The notes below the pieces were generated by a model that saw nothing but the letters and a program-made list of their open reading frames with translations, was not told the DNA's origin and ran no database searches. From contig JAHBMJ010004093.1 of assembly GCA_018398765.1 (NCBI GenBank), forward strand, positions 15,001 to 52,091: 37,091 nt of DNA. Direction: 5' to 3'. The position numbers and the translations under genes were made by a program. The DNA is from Chromera velia (lineage: Eukaryota > Sar > Chromeraceae). Positions 20,921 through 28,661 of the stretch are shown one piece after another (within the stretch, counting starts at the first letter, position 1; every line of letters starts with the position of its first letter).

Positions 20921-21125
20921 TTGCATGCATGCATGCATGCATGCATCGCAAATTCATGCAACACTTCGATCGACGCACGCAAACAACACTTCGACGCACG
21001 CTTCAAAATCGGCTTTCAAAATCGGCTCCGCGAAAGCTCAAAATGAGCTCAACAAGATATACATTCATTCACACCCAGTCTGAATTGTTCTCGATGCACA
21101 GGAGTGGCTGGGAAGCAGGTCCTTC

Positions 21126-21617
21126 CTAGTCCTTCCAGTAAACTGGTACAGTTCTCTTTCTACAAGACCCATGGACTCTGTTCTGTGTCCGGGTTTCACC
21201 TTTTGCTTTGGTTGTTGAGATATGAGACCCTTTCGATGGGTCGAGTGTGGCCTCATCTCGAGACGGTGTGAGCAACACCTGTCTTCCCCTCCAGCAGCAC
21301 CTTTGTGACACCGAGTAGGCTTCTTGCTCTCTCTCCCGCCATGCTGGGCAACGTGTCTTCCTTGTTTCTTTGCAGTGCAGCCGGCTGCAGCCAACTTGGA
21401 TGCTTCTGGGATTTGTTTGTGGGGCTGAAGAATGTGTTGCGTTCTTGTGGGAGCGTCTGTGCGGATGGCGAGCAAAGAGCCCCCAGGTCCACCCAGAAGC
21501 TGTCCCAACTGGGTCATTCGCTACAGTTAAGGTCAGTTCAGTGATATGCATCTGTTGTGCTCGTTGAATGCAGTTTCCAAACACCTGAGAGGAGCGGGAC
21601 CCCTTCGGTGTCTGCAC
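21126..21617 (-). CDS. Second, weak ORF inside E3 (minus strand)
   Basis: 163 open codons on the minus strand with scattered Cys, His and Trp but no regular motif. The overlapping frames on both strands are of similar quality, so this may be non-coding filler of a non-autonomous element. Confidence 0.15.
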   Translation of the reverse strand: MQTPKGSRSSQVFGNCIQRAQQMHITELTLTVANDPVGTASGWTWGLFARHPHRRSHKNATHSSAPQTNPRSIQVGCSRLHCKETRKTRCPAWREREQEAYSVSQRCCWRGRQVLLTPSRDEATLDPSKGSHISTTKAKGETRTQNRVHGSCRKRTVPVYWKD

Positions 21618-22908
21618 ATACTGGTGAGTCGGAGGGATGTGGTCAGACTGGATGCATGACTAACAGACCTTGTGTCAAAATCATCCCGGAAAGTGTCACC
21701 CAAAGCTAAAAAATGAAAGAGCATGGCTCAGAACACCTTCGGGAGCAGTCCCGCGCTCTAATTCCGGTAGGTGAAAACGATAATGAAAAATCCTATCCCG
21801 GGGTCATGCCCCCATCAAATCGGCATGTTACCCCCATGATTGTCGTATAGATCAGGACCAGATGTGGGCCTCCCTCCCACGCGATGCCTTTTTGTTGTCA
21901 CTTAGAAAGTTCGTCGCGAGGGTGAAGGCAGAATCTCGACACAGATATATTGTTCTGCCGAAGTTCCGTCCTTTCTGTAAGAAGGAGGCTGGGGGGGCAT
22001 GTGGAGAGGCATGGGTATCACACAGACAATATGTGAAGCCTGCTGCCTTCTTGTCCTCTCACAACAGATTTGCAGATGCCATCTCATGCACTATTGATGT
22101 CCTACCGGAGATCGTTGACCTTGACTTTCGTACTAATCTGATTCATGTTCATGGACGACTGATTTAACAGAAGGAAGGTTTCCCTCAGGGGAGCCTATGC
22201 TCTCCTGGGGGGGCGAGATTCTTTGCAGCCTGACAAGAGTTCTCGGTTGCTGATTCTTTCTCTGTTTCATCTTGGGAAGACAAGTCATGGTTTGGTGTAC
22301 GATATATGGATGACCGCTCTCTTTTTGTTCGTTTTCCTGGCTGTGCTTCTTCTGATATAATGAGTCTTCGGGATGGGACCCCTCCTGCTTTACTTTTACA
22401 GAAAGATCTTTACAGTCCTGAATGTGTCTTGGAAAGGCAGGGAGGCTCCACGGTGCTGGAGCTTTGGATTTTCTATCTCCAACAGGCACTCTCTGTTTTG
22501 CTTTTTGCAGCTGCAAACCCTAATCGGGATGCTCTCGTCGAATGGTATCATAACCTGTGTGCTTTTTCCTTTTCTTGCCTCCATGATTTCGATAATGCTC
22601 TTCCATTCCCTCCTTTCCCTACCCTGAAGAGAGTTAGATTCATCCATGGTTTTTCTTACATTCCTCGGTTGCGGGGAATGATCGGACAGATGAGTTCGAA
22701 TGTATTGTGTTCTTCGCTTTCCTGTAATGCCCCTGCTCGTGTTCTTATTGATGAACTGACTTTTCTTTTTCCTGAATGCTTTCTTCTTCGTTGGCCTTTT
22801 CGTTTTCTCGTGAAAGTTTTTTCTGATGTTATTGCTCGTTCGAGGAGTCCTTCGTTGATCGCATTATGGAATGAAAGAACTTTCTTTCTTTTTACTGTTC
22901 TTGGTTGA

Positions 22909-23329
22909 TTTTGTTACATTCCCTCCTTTGATGATTGATCTTCTTATATTCTTTCCTGCTTATACCATTGAGTGCACTATTCACCTGCTGGAAGCGATAG
23001 ACAAAAGACAGCAGCAAAGGGGAAAGGGGAGTCGCGCGCCTCGGTTCTCATGCCTTGTCCTGTGCTTCTCGATTGATCAGATGTTGCATTCTTGGAGTCA
23101 GTCTGTCTGATATTACATGCACGGTCCCGGTGTGTCAGCACCATCGTATATGCGATCAGACCCGTGACTTCTTGCGAATGATGCACGTGTAGAAGGTGCA
23201 TACATTAATTATTCACTTTTTTCGGTGTCTCCACCCGGATCGCACAAAAATAAAATTTTTTGCATGCATTCTTTTTGCTCGATTATTTGACTTACCTAGA
23301 AGTGAGAGCATGCCGTCGCATTGACCAAT
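22909..23329 (+). other. 3' non-coding part of the 9.2 kb element
   Basis: It lies between the RT stop and the right terminal direct repeat. T-rich stretches, a TTTTTTGCATGCATTC word near 23259 and ACCAAT just before the repeat. No gene and no hammerhead-like core was recognised. Confidence 0.45.
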
Positions 23330-23439
23330 CTTGGAGATGGTGATTTCGGTAGACTCCACCGTTGGTCCCTTAGCAAACAGTATGTGCATAACAGGACTGT
23401 CTCGGCTCTTAGAAGAGAACTAATCTTACTAGAACATTC
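23330..23439 (+). repeat. Right 110 bp terminal direct repeat (pseudo-LTR)
   Basis: Same 110 bp as the left copy. It is followed directly by the second CTACCAAT duplicate (23440-23447), where the E2 TIR resumes. Confidence 0.85.
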
Positions 23440-23447
23440 CTACCAAT

Positions 23448-23652
23448 TTTTTACCGCCAGTAACTCCCAATTTTGAAAAATTGGTACCTAGTCTAGTGAA
23501 AGAAGTACATGGAGTTTGAAGCTGAAATTTTGTGTATGGGCTAAACAGAGGCTCACTAGTCTCTAGCCGCAGTCATTAGACTCTAATTCATTACTAGGAA
23601 CAAATTCTATGAACACTCAGAGTCACCTAAAAATTGGGAGTTGCCAATTTTT
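23448..23652. repeat. Inner part of the left E2 terminal inverted repeat
   Basis: This is the continuation of the left TIR after the retroelement. It pairs with about 24827-25030 on the opposite strand; shared landmarks are GGTACCTAGTCTAGTGAAAG, TCACTAGTCTCTAGCCGCAG and ATTCATTACTAGGAAC. Confidence 0.85.
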
Positions 23653-23790
23653 AAATAAAAAGTTTTTAGGACCGCAAAAAAAAAAATTGGTAGTACAAAA
23701 AAAAAAAAAAGGCACTCAACATGAAACTTTTATTTTGTGTGTCATAATGCACCGCTAACGCAATGCCGCTAACGCAATGCAAAATGGATA

Positions 23791-24641
23791 GTGGACAGCT
23801 CTATACAAGCTGTACATACCAGTACAAAAAACAAAGCGAAAATCGATCCAATTGACCATGTAAGCCTACCAGAATTCATAATCCCTCTATATTCAAACAG
23901 CGGGGTTTCACAAGAATTTCCCTTTTGTTGTCTCTGCTTTTCTTTTCCATCCTGCGGTCCGTTCAATATGATATTTTGCATATCGCAGACGCGAAAAAAG
24001 AGCTGAGACTTTTTCTTGTTTGGGCAGTGAATGAGAAGAAGCTCTTTCAGATGGAGGAATTGAATTCGTTTCTGTTTGATTCAGATATGTGGCGAAAAAC
24101 AGGGCAGCCCCCTACTCAGTGGGTCTGAGGGATTCCAAAAAACAACAGAAAGATTAAATTAGGGGCTGCAGATGTTAGACATGTTTTCCCTCGCGTGGTT
24201 GAATTCATAGAAAAAATGTGCCCGGACATTTTTGTTGTAGAAAACCCTCCTGCTTGTTCTTTTTACTTGTATTCGTGGATCCTTTCCACGTTGACAGGTT
24301 CAATCATATATGAAAAACTTGTAGAGCTAAAGACGGTGATAAAGACTTAGCAAGACTCGGACCTTTTTTGTAAGTCTTATGGGTGAGCGGTTCCGAAGAC
24401 TCACTTCTACTCGCACTTCCCGGTGTGGATCCGCCGGTTTGGGGGGTTGAACACAGCGAAATACTACGGCTTTGAATCATATCATAAGAAGGTTTGCAAA
24501 CGTTTTGTCCTACAGGGGGGACGTTCTTTATATGATCGTTTTATTCTGGAAAATCTGGTTTTTGCGTGGTTGTTCAAGAGAAAGAAAGCCATGCAAGCAT
24601 ATTTTGCCGATGTATCACGCCGGGAGGGACTTCGAGCATGA
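23791..24641 (+). pseudogene. Decayed E2 cargo ORF, weakly DNA cytosine methyltransferase-like
   Basis: Frames 23791-24006, 23925-24128 and the same-frame continuation to 24641 are interrupted by TGA 24126, TAG near 24347, a frameshift around 24350 and another TGA near 24386. Readable pieces in order: GIPKNNRKIKLGAADVRHVF, VEFIEKMCPDIFVVENPPAC, DSDLFCKSYG, VPKTHFYSHFPVWIRRF and a helical end (DRFILENLVFAWLFKRKK). The pattern of a helix, then P-x-x-F-VVENP, then FCKYG-like, then K-T-x-F/W-(T/S)N resembles phage-type DNA (cytosine-5) methyltransferases around motif VI and beyond. The catalytic Pro-Cys motif was not found. It could equally be an unfamiliar transposase. Confidence 0.35.
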
Positions 24642-24826
24642 ATAACACTATAAAACTATATAAAACTTATGGATTTATGAAGTTCTGTGCAGCTGCAACA
24701 CTATTCTATTACAGTATTCTTTCTTTCCACATATATTTTACTTTTTAGGAGAAGTTATAAAATTGGTAGTCCAAAAAAAAAATTGGGTGTTCATTTTCTT
24801 AAAAATTGGTAGTTAGTCCTAGAAAA

Positions 24827-25080
24827 AAATTGGTAACTCCCAATTTTTAGGTGACTCTAAGTGTTCATAGAATTTGTTCCTAGTAATGAATTAGAGTCTA
24901 AGGCCTGCGGCTAGAGACTAGTGAGCCCCTGTCTAGCCCATACACAAAATTTTAGCTTCAAACTCTATATACTTCTTTCACTAGACTAGGTACCAATTTT
25001 TTAAAATTGGGAGTTACTAGCGGTAAAAAATTGGTAGTACTACCAATTTGACGCCCAATTCAACTCCCAATTCATTAGGG
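24827..25080. repeat. Right E2 terminal inverted repeat (uninterrupted)
   Basis: Its complement matches 14178-14228 joined to 23448-23652. It preserves the CTACCAAT plus T5 sequence as a single copy, which proves the target-site duplication at the retroelement. Differences from the left copy are mostly CA or TG on the left against TA on the right. Confidence 0.85.
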
Positions 25081-25172
25081 TAAACTTCAAGTAATAAAAA
25101 AAAATCAAAGAGATAGAGCAAAGAAGGAAACAATACTTTTAATTAAATTGTTTTTAAAATGGTTTTATTTTG

Positions 25173-25427
25173 TTATTGTGTTAAGGTTATTCTATATCTA
25201 TTTGCTATTAATCTTGTGAAAATATATTTTTTATACACCGCGAACGACCCTAGGGGTCTCAAATTGGGTGTATTGGTTTCAATAGTAGTTACATAGGCAA
25301 AGATGAGCCAATACAGCCCTAGTATTATACTAGCAACTACACTGGCTCTAAAACTTTTAAAAAAGGGAGCTTGATCCAATGTCGTCCCCAAAAATGAAAT
25401 TTCGCCAAACTCAAAAATTTTATTCAA
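25173..25427 (-). CDS. 84-residue ORF of E1 (copy 2)
   Basis: This is the same ORF as minus 12925-13179, starting MNKIFEFGEISFLG, with intact reading frame and the same central hydrophobic segment. Nine residue differences, several from TG/CA to TA changes. It ends in the same ITLTQ/IALTQ position. Function unknown. Confidence 0.35.
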   Translation of the reverse strand: MNKIFEFGEISFLGTTLDQAPFFKSFRASVVASIILGLYWLIFAYVTTIETNTPNLRPLGSFAVYKKYIFTRLIANRYRITLTQ

Positions 25428-25445
25428 TAATTTTATCGCCTAGGG

Positions 25446-25963
25446 TAGTAATGTACTGGGGTTTTATTGATATTAATGCACCTATAAGATGCAGGCTACG
25501 TCGTTTCCATTGTAACTATATATATGAGAGTGATATCCCCTAGACACTTTAGAGAGATTTCACATGATTTCACATCATCTGAATGCATTTTTTTCGATTC
25601 TCTTATTGTTAACTTTTTATGCTTTCAAATGAGGGAGTGAGAATTGAGGTTGCAATTCACTCGGTTGGGCCTAGGCTATGGTATTAGCCATGGCCATAGC
25701 CATGGCCGTGGCCTAGGCATTGGTACTGGCGTCATAATGGCGTGGTCCAAGGCCCAGGCAGTTGTGCATGGCAAGGTGGTTGACCGACCGGGGATTTTGA
25801 GTAGACATAACTTAGTACTTACTATTAGGCTAAGGGAAAATTTTTGGGAGGCATGTTTGCCATACATTTTTTACGCCCGACTAGGTCCATTTGGCATGGA
25901 GTGCAGCGCATGCAGTGCTAAGAGGTATTTTATTATATTTTATTAATTAACGGGATATACCCA
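25446..25963. other. Intergenic sequence with a GCCATGGCC palindromic cluster
   Basis: At 25669-25716 the words GGCCTAGGC, AGCCATGGCCATAGCC and GCCGTGGCCTAGGC form overlapping palindromes rich in CCATGG and CCTAGG. The 100-residue frame over it (25644-25946) is not convincing. Confidence 0.4.
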
Positions 25964-26351
25964 ACCAGTTGGGTTACCTCCCTGAACCTAATGTCCACTT
26001 GAAAAAAAAATATCAAGATCGTCTGCACCTGCGGCGCGGCCAATCAAGTCTATCCAAATTTGCGGCCTAGCAAATCTCATTCAAAGAATATAAAACAAAT
26101 TAAAAAATAATAACGTATAAATAAATCGATATATTGCCTTTAAAATACTATTCATGCCTAGGTTTTATACATTTCATCATATATAATCATACAATATCAA
26201 TATTACATCTTAGATTACATCATACATAGCTCAGTGCCAGTATATAGTCATATATAACATCTCTATTCATTCATCTTCTGAATCAAAATCAGTAAGATTG
26301 CTCAACCTGCAGATTTCACGGGCTTGCACCTGCGTTTGGTGAGCTCGCACT

Positions 26352-26816
26352 CTAAGACCACGCGCTTGACAAAGAGCAAGCCTCTTTTGACTTAGTATTC
26401 TTCACGCCGACTGCTTCTCTGAGCTTGGTGTACACCTCCTGCCGCTTGTCAGCCTTTCCGAGAAGCCTTTCCAGAGCTTTGAACATGCTCTGCAAGAAGG
26501 CCGGGTCTTCCTTCGACATGTTGAAGGAGTAACCCCGAGGGTGGAGTTGGGGGTCCGGGTGTTGCACAAGGAGTTTCCTGCCAGAAAGCCTTCTGCAAGT
26601 CTCAGTTTTTCTTAAATTCCGGCAAAGCAAGATCAACCACCAACACTTTCTAGGCAATCCTTCTGATGCTGTGAATCCTTCTTCTGTTGGGTCACGTTGG
26701 GTACTCTGAGAGGTAAGGTAATTGAACAAAAAGTTTGAAAGTCCGCCAATCTCGTCAATTTTTTTTTCTTCAGGGTTTAGATACACTTGCACTTCGGGAG
26801 ATGGGTAGATACGCAT
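26352..26816 (-). CDS. Unrecognised 154-residue ORF inside the inverted-repeat unit
   Basis: It starts MRIYPSPEVQVYLNPEEKK, then GGLSNFLFNYL, a less regular middle with Cys and Trp, and a well-formed helical end (DPAFLQSMFKALERLLGKAD, KRQEVYTKLREAVGVK). Start and end look like real protein while the middle looks frame-disturbed, so this may be a gene with an intron or a decayed gene. No family recognised. Confidence 0.4.
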   Translation of the reverse strand: MRIYPSPEVQVYLNPEEKKIDEIGGLSNFLFNYLTSQSTQRDPTEEGFTASEGLPRKCWWLILLCRNLRKTETCRRLSGRKLLVQHPDPQLHPRGYSFNMSKEDPAFLQSMFKALERLLGKADKRQEVYTKLREAVGVKNTKSKEACSLSSAWS

Positions 26817-26867
26817 GTAGCTGCGATTCTTTAGTATGCAGCTGCATGCTGCCTTTCAAGACATCCG

Positions 26868-27062
26868 GGTCCGCCCGCGCTTGCGGCGCGGCCGGTCAAG
26901 ACACTATCCGCGCTTGCGGCGCTGCCTTTGAAGACACTATCCGCGCCTGCGGCACTGCCTTTCAAGACACCGCCCGCGCCTGCGGCACAACCAGTCAAGA
27001 CACTGCCCGCGCCTGCGGCGCGGGCTTTCAAGATACCGCCCGCGTCTGTGGCGCGGGCGTTT
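26868..27062 (+). repeat. 33 bp coding minisatellite, about six units
   Basis: Each unit encodes 11 residues of the form ARACGAAFQDT (variants IRACG, ARVCG). The plus frame 26735-27064 runs through without stops. Units differ by a few substitutions. One Cys per unit at fixed spacing. Degenerate single units occur near 26018 and 26050. Confidence 0.8.
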
Positions 27063-27064
27063 AA

Positions 27065-28158
27065 GCCTATCTAAAAATGTGGCCCCACCATGCAAGGGGA
27101 CATTAGGTCCAGGGAGGTAAGTTGGGTGAGTACCTCGGAGAGCTATTTAAGGGTCCGCTAATTGATGTACACCATCGGGGGCATTCGGGGGCTTGGGCAT
27201 GTCTAAGTTGTGTGCTGCCATAGGGTGGGGGCCACGGCAGTGAAGTATACTTTTCGGGACCACGTGCGCATTGTATGCATGTGCAACTCCGTGCAAGTTA
27301 CTTGAGGGGCACGTATGCGTAAAGTAATTAAGGCATGTGCGATCGCGGCTCCGTGCGAGTTGCTTGAGGGGCATATTTTGGAACTTGGGCGACACTGACC
27401 GTGACGGAGACAGAACCGATCCCCCCCTCAAAAATGAAAAAATGCGTTATGCGAGTGCGTGCGATCTCAGGGCCTCTCGGCTGATCTCAGCAGAGCTGAG
27501 CTGCCCCCCGAGGCGATACTCTAGCTGTTCGGACCGCCCATTTTTTACTCGGCCGCGGGCCGCCCATGCATGCATTTTTTACTCGGCGCGATCAGCACTT
27601 GCGAAGCGTGCGCGCCCGCAGTCCGCTCGATCATGCAGTCGATTGCAGTCGCTTTTCTTTCCTGAGGCTTTGAGTGGCGTCCACGAATGAAGAATTCGAG
27701 AAGCACTCCACGTCATTCGACTTTTCAGCCTGGCAAACCAAGTGTCATCTTTTTTTGCTTCCTGAAAGACAGCTCATTGATTGAGGAGACGGCAGCAATC
27801 AATTGCTTGGCCTTTTGTGATTTTGTCAGAGCCAGTCCCGAAGCGACTCTATTGCACCGCAAGCTCTATTGTCTGGTGCAGTAGCACGGTGACGAGCTGC
27901 TGCGTAGACAGCGGGCACAACGTGTTGTTCTTTTGCCTTGCGTGCTTCTGTAGAGATCTGATTCACGCAAGATGCACTGGGTTCTGCACGATGCGAGAGA
28001 CGCATGCTGAAGAGCTGCTTTTCTTGGAGCACACAGGAGGGATGGAGGTCAGTTCCTTTGTGTGTGTAAGCAGTCAAGCAGAAGCACCAGGCTGCTGTTC
28101 GCTAAGGTGTCACAACTTGTGCGTTGATCATGGGGAGGTGGGACTGCATTGTGTACGA
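27065..28158. other. Stretch without a recognised gene
   Basis: Contains GGGGGC doublets (27175-27192), two similar CGTGC(A/G)AGTT(A/G)CTTGAGGGGC segments (about 27292 and 27352) with 60 bp spacing, and GC-rich sequence with GCATGCATGC. Open frames on both strands are of poor quality. Confidence 0.35.
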
Positions 28159-28560
28159 ATCTTTGGACTGCCGCAACGACCCTTCCGAGATCCCCCCACT
28201 CTGCCGCACAGATCTCTGCGGGACCCTTTCAACCCCATGCACGAATCTTTGGGAAGCCTTTCGGCCCCTTTCCAGATCCCCCGACCCTGCCTCACAGACC
28301 CTTCCCACACACCCCCAGCCTGCCGCAACGACCCTTCCCACCCTGCCACACAGATCTCTGCGGGACGCTTTCGACCCAAGGCACGAATCGTTGGGAAGCC
28401 CTTTCCAGATCGCCTCACCCTGCCGCACAGACCCTTCCCAGATCCCCCCACCCTGCCGTGCAGACCCTCTCCAGACCCTCAGCCCTGCCGCACACACCCT
28501 TTCCAGACCCACCCATTCTGCCGCACGGATCTTTGGCCCGCGCAGACCCTCTCCCGCCTC
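28159..28560. repeat. C-rich tandem repeat, ~33 bp units in a ~180-bp higher-order repeat
   Basis: The basic unit is of the form CCTGCCGCACAGACCCTTCC followed by AGATCCCCCCAC. A longer period repeats GATCTCTGCGGGAC, CACGAATC(T/G)TTGGGAAGCC at 28208-28260 and 28351-28400. Long open frames occur in five of six frames, which is what a stop-free repeat gives, and none is claimed as a gene. Confidence 0.8.
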
Positions 28561-28661
28561 CCCCAACAGACATGCTGCGGCCACTACCTTCCACCCACCG
28601 TGCATGCTCGTGATGCAGAACAGATCCATCCACTCATCTTTTTTGGCTTTTCGGCTTGCAG

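Larger units (their letters stand above)
20297..21861. mobile_element. E3: 1565 bp TIR element inserted in the RT
   Basis: The ends are inverted repeats of about 40 bp (20297-20336 and 21822-21861), starting CTGGTCC and containing TACGACAATCATGGGGGTAA, with two mismatches. The flanks are AT on both sides (20295-20296 and 21862-21863). Removing the element plus one AT joins the RT frame without a shift, directly after motif A, and leaves the 12 bp palindrome CCCACATGTGGG as target. Because the target is palindromic, the exact duplication length cannot be fixed. Subterminal CATGGGGG/CCCATGAT words recur near both ends. No transposase was recognised, so it is probably non-autonomous. Confidence 0.85.
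18035..22908 (+). pseudogene. Broken Penelope-like GIY-YIG endonuclease / CxC linker / reverse transcriptase
   Basis: Order seen: a GIY-YIG-like module at 18341-18640 (Tyr 18347, GLYLRST from 18374, Arg 18413, His 18425, Glu 18599, then CIRAYQPMWN); a CPC (CxC) motif at 19322-19330 followed by a helix; the RT fingers motif KYRPLVS at 20031-20051; motif A with Asp 20268 and Asp 20271 (DDIKAFFPH); after the E3 insertion, motif B GFPQGSLCSP at 22177-22206; motif C YMDD at 22303-22314; then a thumb-like region to TGA 22906-22908. The endonuclease cuts target DNA and the RT copies the RNA into the nick. Lesions: TAG 18365, a frameshift near a G run at about 19669, E3 at 20297-21861, TAA 22165 and TGA 22231. 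In the YIG position the glycine is Arg, so the nuclease is probably dead too. N-terminal placement of GIY-YIG plus CxC is diagnostic of the Chlamys/Naiad group. Confidence 0.8.
14229..23439 (+). mobile_element. 9.2 kb Penelope-like retroelement with terminal direct repeats
   Basis: It is bounded by 110 bp direct repeats (14229-14338 and 23330-23439) and, outside them, by perfect 8 bp duplicates CTACCAAT (14221-14228 and 23440-23447). The ends CTTGG...CATTC lack the TG...CA of LTRs. The coding content from 18.0 to 22.9 kb is a GIY-YIG-like endonuclease, CxC linker and reverse transcriptase in that order. Such permuted elements are known as Chlamys/Naiad-type Penelope-like elements, which also carry pseudo-LTRs. 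Additional ORFs upstream (14439-18053) are of unknown role. The copy is dead: stops, frameshifts, the nested E3 element and an 11-base N gap. Without E3 it is about 7.6 kb, large for this class, so part of the 5' half may be another nested sequence. Confidence 0.75.
14178..25080. mobile_element. E2: TA-inserting transposon with ~255 bp TIRs, itself split
   Basis: The left end starts CCCTAATGAATTGGGAGTTG and the right end is its inverse, ending at 25080. The TIRs run about 255 bp: left 14178-14228 plus 23448-23652, right about 24827-25080. The TIRs contain sub-repeats of the type AATTGGGAGTT and a GGTAGTACTACC palindrome. A TA duplication flanks the element. The left TIR is interrupted after CTACCAAT by the 9.2 kb retroelement; the intact right TIR shows the empty site. 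Net length is about 1.7 kb. The interior holds a decayed ORF (23791-24641). The TA target would suit the Tc1/mariner superfamily, but no transposase was recognised, so the class is open. Confidence 0.85.
14153..25445. mobile_element. E1 copy 2, split by nested insertions
   Basis: The left 25 bp (TIR plus the TA) lies at 14153-14177. The rest resumes at 25081 with the same TAAACTTCAAGTAAT sequence that follows the TIR in copy 1, and ends with the right TIR at 25422-25445. Everything between (14178-25080) is inserted at the TA and flanked by TA duplicates (14176-14177 and 25081-25082). The outer flanks are CA on the left and TA on the right. Copy 1 serves as the empty-site reference, so the split is directly visible. 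Confidence 0.85.
25964..27136. mobile_element. Candidate inverted-repeat-bounded element with minisatellite arms
   Basis: The left end reads CCCAACCAGTTGGG then TTACCTCCCTGAACCTAATG; the complement of the right end reads CACCCAAC then TTACCTCCCTGGACCTAATG, and both continue TCC and CTTG. Just inside each end lie sequences of the CCTGCGGCGCGG / TCTATCCAAATTTGCGG type, expanded to a six-unit array on the right. No clear target duplication was seen. The unit encloses the minus-strand ORF 26352-26816. Confidence 0.45.

Noticed and set aside
8981-22233. UGA = Trp nuclear code
   Set aside because: TGG is used freely for Trp, TGA ends other frames sensibly (for example 426 and 35229), and TAG/TAA interruptions also occur in the same elements.
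14229-23439. LTR retrotransposon
   Set aside because: Repeats lack TG...CA ends, no gag, protease, RNase H or integrase, and the RT neighbourhood (GIY-YIG, CxC) points to Penelope-like elements.
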